DNA of 42,389 nucleotides, taken from Lysobacterales bacterium (GTDB lineage Bacteria > Pseudomonadota > Gammaproteobacteria > Xanthomonadales > SZUA-5). Below the pieces are notes generated by a model. That model was not told the origin of the DNA and made no database searches. It saw only the letters and a program-made list of their open reading frames with translations. The stretch covers positions 1 to 42,389 of the forward strand of contig JALHMG010000047.1 of assembly GCA_022844135.1 (NCBI GenBank), read 5' to 3'. Shown here piece after piece: positions 9,673 through 16,957 of this stretch (positions within the stretch are counted from its first letter, which is position 1; each line of letters starts with the position of its first letter). The position numbers and the translations under genes are program-made.

Positions 9673-10383
9673 ATGGCCCACATCGAACGCGAAGCTCATC
9701 CCATCCTGACGCTGCTTGGCCTGCTCGCGATCGGCGTGCTGTTGACCATTTTCGGCGGTACGGTCTGGACCGCGCCGCTCGAAATCCTGATCGTGTTTTT
9801 TCACGAGGCTGCGCACGCATTGATGACGGTGCTGACCGGCGGGCGCGTTGTCGAGATGGCGGTGACCATCGATCAGGGAGGCCACGTCATTTCTGCTGGC
9901 GGCAATCGATTCTTGATCTTGACAGCGGGCTACCTGGGCTCGCTGCTCATCGGTGCGGCGCTGTTGATTGCCGGGATGCGCTCGAAGCACGATCGCGCCA
10001 TTCTGCTGGCGTTGGGCGTTTTGGTGGCGCTTATTACCGTCTTTTTTGTCCGGAATATGTTTGGCATCACTTATGGTTTGCTGGCGGCAGCGCTGATGAT
10101 CGGCATTGCGCGGCTCCTGCCGGAAATCGCCAGCGATTACACGCTGCGATTGATCGGTGTGATGAGCTTGCTTTACGTCCCGGCGGATATCTTCAGCGAC
10201 ACCATCGATCGTTCGCACCTGCATTCCGATGCGCGCATGCTGGCGGAGGAATTTGGCGGTACGACGATGCTGTGGGGAGGATTGTGGTTATCGATGTCGG
10301 TTGCGATGGTCGTCATCTCGTTACTGATCGGATTGCGTCGTCGGCGCAGCTCGCCATCGAACATCGGCCCGCCCTCGCCATGA
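9673..10383 (+). CDS. M50B family membrane metallopeptidase-like protein
   Basis: 236 aa, multi-pass. The HEAAH zinc motif lies at residues 44-48 within a hydrophobic segment, as in the M50B peptidases (site-2-protease-like, PF13398). About six further hydrophobic helices follow, and a cytoplasmic Arg-rich tail closes the protein. The family includes many uncharacterised members; intramembrane proteolysis is possible but unproven. The start ATG 9673 lies directly after an A/C-rich repeat and has no clear ribosome binding site. The gene precedes yicC by ~70 bp. Confidence 0.78.
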   Translation: MAHIEREAHPILTLLGLLAIGVLLTIFGGTVWTAPLEILIVFFHEAAHALMTVLTGGRVVEMAVTIDQGGHVISAGGNRFLILTAGYLGSLLIGAALLIAGMRSKHDRAILLALGVLVALITVFFVRNMFGITYGLLAAALMIGIARLLPEIASDYTLRLIGVMSLLYVPADIFSDTIDRSHLHSDARMLAEEFGGTTMLWGGLWLSMSVAMVVISLLIGLRRRRSSPSNIGPPSP

Positions 10384-10454
10384 TCGAGTCCGGTTTCGAT
10401 CCGGTCTTGGGCAAACCGCGCTAACATCCTCCCCCCATCACCTGGATGTACGCC

Positions 10455-11321
10455 ATGCCGCGAAGCATGACTGCGTTTGGCAGCGCCGAAGGCGTCACCG
10501 TCGTCGGTGCGTTGCGCGTCGAAATGCGCACGGTCAACCATCGCTTCCTGGAGGTTTCGACGCGCCTGCCCGATGAGCTTCGCGCATTCGAGCCCGCAAT
10601 TCGCGAGCGCCTCGCGGCGCGGGTGTCGCGAGGAAAGCTCGATTTCTCGGCGCGGTTGCGGACTGACGGTACGCGAGCCACAACGCTGGCGCTCAATCCG
10701 GTATTGCTGGAGCAGTTGGCGCGACTGATCGCACAGCTGCAATCCGCGCAACCAGGTCTGGCGCCTGCCAATCCGCTGCAACTGCTGTCCTGGCCGGGCA
10801 TGGTGGTCAGCGCCGATACCGATGCCGATGTACTTGCCGGCGAGGTGCTGCAACTTGTCGACCAGGCGCTCGACTCATTGGAGGCGCAACGCGATCGCGA
10901 GGGCGCACGCCTGGCGGAGGTCATGCGCGAGCGCGCCGCCGCGCTGGATGGTCTGCGCCGAGCCGCGATCGAACTGCTGCCGCAGATACGCAGCGGTTGG
11001 CGCGACAAGCTGATGGCGCGGCTGAAGGAATCCGGCGCGACGGTCGATCCGCAGCGCTTCGAGCAGGAATTGGTGCTGGTGCTGCAACGTATGGACGTCG
11101 ACGAAGAGCTCGATCGGCTCGGTATCCACTTAGCGGAGCTCGACAAGACGCTGCAACGCAATGAGCCGGTGGGACGACGACTGGATTTCCTGAGCCAGGA
11201 GTTGAACCGCGAGGCCAACACCTTCGGCAGCAAGTCCACGGACGCGCGCACCAGTCAGTTGGCGGTGGATATCAAGGTACTGATCGAACAAATCCGCGAG
11301 CAGGTGCAAAACTTGGAATGA
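10455..11321 (+). CDS. yicC: YicC family endoribonuclease
   Basis: About 288 aa. The N-terminus MPRSMTAFG matches the conserved family start (M-x-x-SMTxFG), which is why ATG 10455 is preferred over ATG 10446, three codons upstream. Conserved stretches include VEMRTVNHRFLE, RxxRGKLD and the C-terminal GRRLDFLSQELNREANTFGSKS. YicC proteins are endoribonucleases implicated in sRNA turnover in E. coli. The 3' end overlaps gmk by 4 bp (ATGA), so the two are co-translated. Confidence 0.92.
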   Translation: MPRSMTAFGSAEGVTVVGALRVEMRTVNHRFLEVSTRLPDELRAFEPAIRERLAARVSRGKLDFSARLRTDGTRATTLALNPVLLEQLARLIAQLQSAQPGLAPANPLQLLSWPGMVVSADTDADVLAGEVLQLVDQALDSLEAQRDREGARLAEVMRERAAALDGLRRAAIELLPQIRSGWRDKLMARLKESGATVDPQRFEQELVLVLQRMDVDEELDRLGIHLAELDKTLQRNEPVGRRLDFLSQELNREANTFGSKSTDARTSQLAVDIKVLIEQIREQVQNLE

Positions 11322-11941
11322 GCATGGTCGGCAATTTGTTTGTGGTCGCGGCGCCGTCGGGTGCCGGCAAGACCAGTCTGGTGCGCAAACTGATCGAACA
11401 CGATCCGGCGGGTCTGCGCGTGTCGGTGAGCTATACCACGCGCCCGCCGCGGCCGGGCGAGGTCGATGGCGTGCACTATCGATTCACCGATCCGCAGCAC
11501 TTCCAATCGCTGATCGACGGCGAGCGATTGCTCGAACATGCGTTGGTGCATGGTCACCACTACGGTACCGGGCGCGATCAGGTGGAAGCCGCATTCGCTG
11601 CGCACATCGATGTGGTCCTGGAGATCGACTGGCAGGGCGCGCGTCAGGTGCGCGAGCGTTATCCCGATTGCGTGAGCATCTTTGTGCTGCCGCCCTCGCG
11701 CGACGAGTTGCTGCGGCGTCTGAATCATCGTGGCCAGGACTCGGCAGAGGTCATCGCCCGGCGCATGCGCAACGCGCGCGGCGAGATGGCGCATGCCACG
11801 GAATTCGACTACTTGATCGTCAACGACGACTTCGACGTCGCGCTGGCGCAATTGACCGCCATCGTACGCGCCGCGCGCGTGTCCATGCGCGTGCAAGCCC
11901 CGCGCCAGCGAGAGCTGCTTAACCAGTTGCTCGCCGACTGA
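11318..11941 (+). CDS. gmk: Guanylate kinase
   Basis: 207 aa, the normal length. The P-loop APSGAGKTS lies at ~12-20, followed by the GMP-binding SYTTRPPRPGEVDG-HY motif, the lid and the DWQGARQV motif. It phosphorylates GMP to GDP. The usual GNxYGT motif reads GHHYGT here, a His for Asn change beside the GMP-binding tyrosine; the rest is canonical. It follows yicC with an ATGA overlap. The rpoZ gene often found downstream in gammaproteobacteria is absent and a secreted Tyr/Arg-rich protein follows instead. Confidence 0.94.
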   Translation: MSMVGNLFVVAAPSGAGKTSLVRKLIEHDPAGLRVSVSYTTRPPRPGEVDGVHYRFTDPQHFQSLIDGERLLEHALVHGHHYGTGRDQVEAAFAAHIDVVLEIDWQGARQVRERYPDCVSIFVLPPSRDELLRRLNHRGQDSAEVIARRMRNARGEMAHATEFDYLIVNDDFDVALAQLTAIVRAARVSMRVQAPRQRELLNQLLAD

Positions 11942-12059
11942 GCGACCGCGCGCTGAACGAGGTGTGCGGCAGTCGCAATATTCAGCCCGCCCTTAATCGC
12001 GCAGGCGTACGTTATTCGCACGTGCCAAATCGGGCCGGTTCGCCCCAAGGAGCATTGCA

Positions 12060-12590
12060 ATGGCGAAGTGGATCGTGGGTGTGGTGGCGTTGGTGTTGGC
12101 CGGATTGGCCATGCCCGCGCAAGCTGGGCGTTGGTCTATCGGCTACAGCGACTATGGTTGGAATGGTGGGTACTCGATTAGCGTCGGGGGCTTTGGTCAC
12201 GGCCACGGCTGGTATGCGCCATCCTGGTACGCGCCGGGATATCGCGATTGGTACGGCTACGGCCAGCCTCGGGTCGTCTATCGATCCAGTTATCCGCGCC
12301 ATTATGGCTATGGCTACGGTTTCGATCGATTGCCGCCGTATCGTTACGAAAGCTACCGTTACGTGCCGCGTTACTATCGTCATCGCGACTGGCGCCGCGA
12401 TCGTCACGTCCGGTACGACCGCTACTGGAATGATCGCCGCGATCGCTACAGTCGCCATCACTATGATCGCTACGATCGTTACGATCGCGGCTACCGCCAC
12501 GAACGCGCTTACGATCGCTCCCGTCGCGATGCGTACTACAACGCCCACGACGACGCCTGGCGCGGCCAGCGCGGGCGCGAGTACGATTGA
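12060..12590 (+). CDS. Secreted Tyr/Arg/Asp-rich low-complexity protein
   Basis: 176 aa. A signal peptide (1-22, MPAQA-G) precedes a Gly/Tyr-rich part (~23-80) and then an extremely Tyr/Arg/Asp/His-rich part built on repeats such as YDRYDRYDRGY. At DNA level this is a run of imperfect 9-mers (TACGATCGN) around 12465-12490. A good Shine-Dalgarno AAGGAG sits at 12046-12051. Similar short secreted Arg/Tyr-rich proteins are common as uncharacterised ORFs in gammaproteobacteria. I do not recognise a function; cell-surface or periplasmic charge/metal interaction would be a guess. Confidence 0.75.
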   Translation: MAKWIVGVVALVLAGLAMPAQAGRWSIGYSDYGWNGGYSISVGGFGHGHGWYAPSWYAPGYRDWYGYGQPRVVYRSSYPRHYGYGYGFDRLPPYRYESYRYVPRYYRHRDWRRDRHVRYDRYWNDRRDRYSRHHYDRYDRYDRGYRHERAYDRSRRDAYYNAHDDAWRGQRGREYD

Positions 12591-12622
12591 CCACGAGCAC
12601 AATCAGACGATTCTGGAGAGAA

Positions 12623-12656
12623 GGCTGCTTGCAGCCAGCTTCTACGAAACGTAGAA
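12623..12656. other. Two small hairpins between the Tyr/Arg-rich gene and the AbiF RNA
   Basis: 12623-12636 folds as GGCTG/CAGCC with a CTTG loop. 12640-12656 folds as a perfect 7-bp stem TTCTACG/CGTAGAA with an AAA loop, followed by TTTG. The second could terminate the upstream gene, but it also carries the putative -10 of the next transcript. Confidence 0.45.
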
Positions 12657-12657
12657 T
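12629..12657 (+). promoter_or_regulatory. Putative sigma70 promoter of the AbiF-associated RNA
   Basis: TTGCAG (12629-12634) and TAGAAT (12652-12657) are separated by exactly 17 bp. The -10 matches the consensus at 5 of 6 positions, the -35 only at TTG. Transcription would start near 12664, just before the structured RNA. Confidence 0.5.
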
Positions 12658-12663
12658 TTGAAT

Positions 12664-12725
12664 CAACAACACCCGCCAAGGCTATGTCCGCAAGGATATC
12701 CTCAAACTGGCGGGTTTCTTTTTCT
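12664..12725 (+). ncRNA. Structured RNA upstream of AbiF (abiF RNA-like), ending in a terminator
   Basis: The outer stem ACCCGCCA (12671-12678) pairs with TGGCGGGT (12708-12715) and is followed by TTTCTTTTTC. Inside, AGG (12679-12681) pairs with CCT (12700-12702). ATGTCC pairs with GGATAT around a GCAA tetraloop (12684-12699), leaving a CT bulge and an unpaired CAAAC on the 3' side. The asymmetric internal architecture is more elaborate than a plain terminator. It lies 11 bp before the AbiF start, under its own promoter-like sequence. Position and architecture agree with the published abiF RNA motif, a non-coding RNA found upstream of AbiF genes. That identity comes from memory of the motif, not from a covariance search. 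Confidence 0.72.
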
Positions 12726-12736
12726 AGCAGCGCCTG

Positions 12737-13678
12737 ATGAAGTCCACCAAGTTCACCAAGGTCGCAAAGACCGTTGACGAGCAAATCGAGCTTCTGCGTT
12801 TGCGTGGGATGGAAGTCGACAGCGCCCAGGCCAAACACTATCTGCTGCACTTGAACTACTACCGGCTAGCGGGCTACTGGCGGTCGTTTGAAGAAAGCCA
12901 CGACCCGCACATGTTCAAAGCAGGTACCCGCTTCGAACGAGTTCTTGACCATTACCTGTTCGACCGAGAGTTTCGTCTGTTGCTGCTTGATGCAATTGAA
13001 AGAATCGAAGTTTCGGTTCGCACTCAGTGGGCTTACCACCTAGCTCATCATGACGGAGCACACGCTTATCTAAACCCGCGAAATGCCTCATCACAACGCA
13101 AGTTGACTCGGCAATCTGCGCGGTTGGCGGCTGAAATCGAATCGTCCCAAGAGCCGTTCGTTGTCCATCTCCGTTCAAAGTACACGCAGCCCGATATGCC
13201 GCCGGTTTGGGCTGCTTGCGAAGTTTTGTCGCTGGGCCAGCTTTCAAGATGGTATGAACTGATGCGCCCGACCTCATTGCGCAGTACGATCGCCAAGACC
13301 TATGGCCTGGATCAGCAGGTGCTTGAGTCTTTTTTGCACCATTTGACTTATGTTCGAAATCTATGCGCCCACCACAGTCGCGTGTGGAATCGTGAGCTGA
13401 CCATCTTCGCGCCGGTAATTAAATCTAAGCCAGCGGCGCTGGCACGAGCAACAGTTCCAGCGTCTCAGCGAAAGATCTACCACACGTGCTGCTTTCTCCA
13501 GCATCTTATGAATGTCATTGCGCCCGACCACCAATGGCATTGTCGGCTTAGCGACCTGATAAGCAATTACCATATCGATACATCGGCAATGGGGTTCCCG
13601 TCAGATTGGTCGTCACGCCCGCTTTGGGCTAGTCCATCAGGTTACGAACTTGACCAGCAGCCGACGGCGAATACGTAG
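12737..13678 (+). CDS. AbiF/Abi_2 family HEPN-type abortive infection protein
   Basis: 313 aa. The N-terminal half carries the Abi_2 hallmarks KTVDEQIELL, HYLLHLNYYRLAGYW and the helix LLLLDAIERIEVSVRTQ. The HEPN-type RNase motif R-x4-H is R207-NLCA-H212 in LTYVRNLCAHHSRVWNR. A second R95-x5-H101 occurs in the first half, but I would not call it catalytic. AbiF proteins protect against phage by abortive infection and are reported as toxin-like RNases paired with an upstream ncRNA. Base composition is lower in GC than the neighbours, suggesting acquisition. The last ~16 residues after PLW are unusual and coincide with a repeat shared with the next gene. No strong ribosome binding site precedes ATG 12737. 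Confidence 0.88.
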   Translation: MKSTKFTKVAKTVDEQIELLRLRGMEVDSAQAKHYLLHLNYYRLAGYWRSFEESHDPHMFKAGTRFERVLDHYLFDREFRLLLLDAIERIEVSVRTQWAYHLAHHDGAHAYLNPRNASSQRKLTRQSARLAAEIESSQEPFVVHLRSKYTQPDMPPVWAACEVLSLGQLSRWYELMRPTSLRSTIAKTYGLDQQVLESFLHHLTYVRNLCAHHSRVWNRELTIFAPVIKSKPAALARATVPASQRKIYHTCCFLQHLMNVIAPDHQWHCRLSDLISNYHIDTSAMGFPSDWSSRPLWASPSGYELDQQPTANT

Positions 13679-13744
13679 CGCTCGATGAATACGACCAAAG
13701 AAAACAGTTGATCTGGATTGGCTCCATCAAGTTACGACCTTTGA
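13633..13744. repeat. Imperfect 21-bp direct repeat bridging the abi and WS/DGAT 3' ends
   Basis: TCCATCAGGTTACGAACTTGA (13633-13653) lies in the last codons of the abi gene. A near copy at 13723-13744 covers the 3' end of the convergent acyltransferase gene, including its stop codon. The copies differ at two bases plus one insertion. Confidence 0.55.
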
Positions 13745-15178
13745 TGCTGCCACTCTTCGCGTGCGCTTCTTCGGCGCCGGTTTGCCGAAGTATTCAAGCT
13801 CCAGCTCCTCCAGCGCCAGTTGCATGTACGGCGAGAGTCGCTGCAGATGCGGCAGTGTGCTGCGGCAGCCGGTGATGCCGAAGGCGAGCTTGCCGTCGTA
13901 GCTTTGGCAGGTGATGTTGATCGCCTGACCATGCGTCACCAGCGATACGGGATATGCCGCCTCCAGTCGCGCGCCGCGGAAGTACAGTGGCTTTTCCGGG
14001 CCGGGTACGTTGGAGATGGTGATATTGAACATTGGCCGGGTGCGCCCCCCGATGCCGGTCATCAGCGACAGCATCGTCGGCGCCATCAGCAGCATTGTGT
14101 ACTGCATCATGGCCTTTTTCGGCAGGTTCGAAACGTGCTGCTTGGCGCGCCGTGTGGATGCGGTGATGGCCTGAATGCGCTCGCGCGGCGCGTCGATGTC
14201 GGTGCCCAGCGTGGAGATGATGAAGGTGATCGCATTGCCGGTGCCTTCGTCATCCTTGGGCCGCACCGACACCGGGATGCCGGCGGTCAGCGAGTGCTCG
14301 GGCAATTCGCCGAGTTCGATCATGAAGCGCCGCAGCGCGCCCCCGCAGAGCGCCAGCACCACATCGTTCAGCGTGGCATTCGCCGCCTCGGCGAGCTTGC
14401 GCAGGCGCGGCAATTCGAAACGCTGCGTCGCGAAGCGCCGCTCCTGGTTGATGCGACCGTTGAGCAGCGACAGCGGCGATTCGAACGGGATCGCCAGCGT
14501 GTCTTCTTTGTTGCGGAAGGCCCCAATCATCGAACCGAAGGCGCGTGCGATATCCGGCAGAGAACCGATCTGATCGCGCACCAGTTCGGTGAAGTTCGAG
14601 ACCACTTCGGCGGGCGTCGGCGGTGGCGCTTTCGGCCGCTTGGAAGCTTTGCCGCCGGTGCTGCCCAACGCCCAGAATGGCGGCAGCTTGCGCGACGAGC
14701 GCGCATCCGACGACATCGCTTTCTCCAAGAGCTTGATGCCGCTGATACCGTCGATCAGGGAGTGATGCATTTTCACGTACATCGCGAACTGGCCGTCGGC
14801 CAAACCTTCGATGACTTCGCATTCCCAGGGCGGGCGATTCAAGTCCAGAGGCTGGCTGTGGAAACGTGCGATCAGCTGCCCCAACTCGCGCTCGCCGCCG
14901 GGGCGCGGCAGTGCGGAGTGGCGCACGTGATGCTCAAGATCGATATCGTCATCGATCTCCCACACCGGCATCAGGCCCTTCAAGCTCGGCATCCGCAGGC
15001 GCTGATTCCACGGCGGCGCGAATTTCTTCGTCGCCCGAAAATCCTGCATGAGTTTGGCGAAGAAATCCGGCGGCGCGTCGTCGGGTAACACAAAGCGCAT
15101 CAAGCCACCCACATGCATCGGCGTTTCGCGCGATTCCACCATGAGCCACGATGCGTCCAACGGATTAAGCGTTTTCAT
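13727..15178 (-). CDS. Wax ester synthase / diacylglycerol acyltransferase (WS/DGAT)
   Basis: 483 aa, the typical length of the bifunctional bacterial enzyme that transfers acyl-CoA to fatty alcohol or diacylglycerol. The catalytic HHxxxDG motif is HHSLIDG at 138-144. The N-terminal MKTLNPLDASWLMVE and the C-terminal NITISNVPGPEKPLYFRGARL are family signatures. The membrane-associated product implies neutral-lipid storage or remodelling. It is transcribed alone; a fatty acid desaturase is encoded 1.8 kb away on the same strand but in a separate unit. It is convergent with the abi gene, 48 bp apart. Confidence 0.92.
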   Translation of the reverse strand: MKTLNPLDASWLMVESRETPMHVGGLMRFVLPDDAPPDFFAKLMQDFRATKKFAPPWNQRLRMPSLKGLMPVWEIDDDIDLEHHVRHSALPRPGGERELGQLIARFHSQPLDLNRPPWECEVIEGLADGQFAMYVKMHHSLIDGISGIKLLEKAMSSDARSSRKLPPFWALGSTGGKASKRPKAPPPTPAEVVSNFTELVRDQIGSLPDIARAFGSMIGAFRNKEDTLAIPFESPLSLLNGRINQERRFATQRFELPRLRKLAEAANATLNDVVLALCGGALRRFMIELGELPEHSLTAGIPVSVRPKDDEGTGNAITFIISTLGTDIDAPRERIQAITASTRRAKQHVSNLPKKAMMQYTMLLMAPTMLSLMTGIGGRTRPMFNITISNVPGPEKPLYFRGARLEAAYPVSLVTHGQAINITCQSYDGKLAFGITGCRSTLPHLQRLSPYMQLALEELELEYFGKPAPKKRTRRVAASKVVT

Positions 15179-15342
15179 CGCCAGCGTCCCCGAGCCTTGG
15201 TGCTCACAGCATAACCATTCGCCGCCGATGTGGCGGATGTGTGATGAGTGCGAATCGGATTCGGCGCCCAGCGCCTCGCCAAGGCTTGGAGGCGATTCGG
15301 CTTCGCGATGTCAGCTCAGGCCTCTCGCTCCTGCGCCTGGCG

Positions 15343-15579
15343 CTAACGGCGCCCGATCACGCGCAGCCGCTTCAGTTTCGACGCCGCCCCGCTCTTGATC
15401 TCAACGTCCGACTTCGCCACGCCATAGTGCCGCGCGCAGAGCGCAATCAATTCGGCGTTGGCCTTGCCGTCCACCGGGGGCGACAACAATGACGCGAGCA
15501 CGCTGCCGTCGGGCTGCACTTCCCAGGTCGCGCTGCGCGCATTGGTCTTGACGCGCACGGAAACGACGATGTCGCTCAT
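15343..15579 (-). CDS. DUF167/YggU family protein
   Basis: 78 aa. ATG 15579 overlaps the stop of the upstream MoxR-like gene by 4 bp (ATGA). The family features are the VRVKTNARSATW start, the DGSVLASLLSPPVDGKAN core and the C-terminal SGAASKLKRLRV. DUF167 proteins are small conserved alpha/beta proteins of unknown function. It is the last gene of a tight three-gene unit. Confidence 0.88.
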   Translation of the reverse strand: MSDIVVSVRVKTNARSATWEVQPDGSVLASLLSPPVDGKANAELIALCARHYGVAKSDVEIKSGAASKLKRLRVIGRR

Positions 15580-16418
15580 CGCCGCGTCATGAACGCGATC
15601 TTCTCGAAGAGATGCACATCCTGTTCGTTCTTGAGCAACGCGCCGTACAGCGGCGGGATGACCTTGCGCTGGTTTTTCTCGCGCAGGGTTTCGGCCGGGA
15701 TGTCTTCGGCGAGCAGCAGCTTCAGCCAATCTAGAAGCTCGCTGGTCGAGGGCTTCTTTTTTAGGCCGGGGGCTTCGCGGACCAGGAAAAATGCGGCGAG
15801 CGCTTCGCGCAACAGGTCTTGCTTGAGCGCGGGGAAATGCACATCGACGATCGCCCGCAGGCCGGCTTCATCGGGGAAGCGGATATAGTGGAAGAAGCAG
15901 CGTCGCAGGAACGCGTCCGGCAATTCCTTCTCGTTGTTGCTGGTGATGATCACGATCGGGCGCGAAATGGCGCGTACCGTTTCTTGCGTCTCATAGACAA
16001 AAAACTCCATTCGATCGAGTTCGCGCAACAGGTCGTTCGGGAATTCGATGTCGGCCTTGTCGATTTCGTCGATCAACAGCACAGCGCGACGCTGGCTGGT
16101 GAACGCATCCCAGAGCTTCCCTGGCACGATGTAGTTGCGGATATCGCTGGCGCGGGATTGGCCCAACTGCGCATCGCGCAGGCGATTGACGGCGTCGTAT
16201 TCGTACAATCCGTGCTGCGCTTTGGTGGTGCTCTTGATGTGCCATTCGATCAGCGGCGCGTCGAAAGAGCGCGCCACCTCTTGGGCGAGCAGGGTTTTGC
16301 CGGTGCCCGGTTCGCCCTTGATCAGCAGCGGTCGTTCCAGCGCGATCGCGGCATTGACTGCGAGCGCCAATTCGTCGGAAGCGACGTATGTCGAAGTGCC
16401 GGAAAATCGTGGGCTCAT
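15576..16418 (-). CDS. MoxR-family AAA ATPase
   Basis: 280 aa from ATG 16418. Walker A GEPGTGKT lies at 35-42, Walker B LLIDEIDKAD at ~117-126, sensor 1 in IVIITSNNEKELPDAFLRRC and the arginine finger in that same region. MoxR ATPases act as chaperones that help insert cofactors or activate partner proteins, usually with a VWA-domain partner; none is encoded next to it here. Both ends overlap neighbours by ATGA (DUF1820 upstream, DUF167 downstream), indicating one operon. Confidence 0.92.
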   Translation of the reverse strand: MSPRFSGTSTYVASDELALAVNAAIALERPLLIKGEPGTGKTLLAQEVARSFDAPLIEWHIKSTTKAQHGLYEYDAVNRLRDAQLGQSRASDIRNYIVPGKLWDAFTSQRRAVLLIDEIDKADIEFPNDLLRELDRMEFFVYETQETVRAISRPIVIITSNNEKELPDAFLRRCFFHYIRFPDEAGLRAIVDVHFPALKQDLLREALAAFFLVREAPGLKKKPSTSELLDWLKLLLAEDIPAETLREKNQRKVIPPLYGALLKNEQDVHLFEKIAFMTRR

Positions 16419-16732
16419 GTGGATCGATGCGGCAAAGGCATGGGAATGATCTTGTCGCCGCTGGCGCCGTCGCGTATCGCCGCGGTCCCGCGCTCGTCGA
16501 CTTCTTCGATGCGAACGATGCTCTGCATGGGCAGGTGCAGATTGCGCGTGCGGGCGAATTCCTCGCGGAGTTTCTCTTCTGTCGGGTCGACCAGCATCCC
16601 ATCGCGCGGTGCGAATTCGAGATCCGATACGCAGGTAAAGCCCCACAAGTCGCTGGAGCTGACGCGCTTGGCGTACAACTCATAGACCTTGCCGTGGTTC
16701 AGGAACACAACTTTGTACAGTTTGCGGGACAC
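16415..16732 (-). CDS. DUF1820 family protein
   Basis: 105 aa from a GTG at 16732 (VSRKLYKVVFLNHGKVYELYA), chosen because the recognisable homology begins there; the upstream in-frame extension is low-complexity intergenic sequence. The conserved stretches are KLYKVVFLNxGKVYELYA, DLWGFTCVSDLEF and DPTEEKLREEF. The function of DUF1820 is unknown. It overlaps the MoxR-like gene by 4 bp. Confidence 0.85.
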   Translation of the reverse strand: MSRKLYKVVFLNHGKVYELYAKRVSSSDLWGFTCVSDLEFAPRDGMLVDPTEEKLREEFARTRNLHLPMQSIVRIEEVDERGTAAIRDGASGDKIIPMPLPHRST

Positions 16733-16957
16733 GGTGTGCCAATCCGAGTGCGGGGTGGGGATAGTGACGGAGGATGGGCTGCGGGTAAAGCGGGTTCGTG
16801 GTCGTTGGTGGTTGGCATTTGCGATGTTCGCAAGCGACAGCTGCTCTTTTTTTTCCAGGCCCCAGGGTCCGCATGCTCGCTTCGAGGCTGTTGAAATCGA
16901 ACCATTGGTCCGTGCCTGAGCGCAGGGGCCGACGGGCATCAACCAAACCGAGAACCG

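Noticed and set aside
12465-12500. CRISPR-like or regulatory repeat (TACGATCG units)
   Set aside because: The units are contiguous 9-mers in frame within a Tyr/Arg/Asp-rich coding region; there are no spacers.
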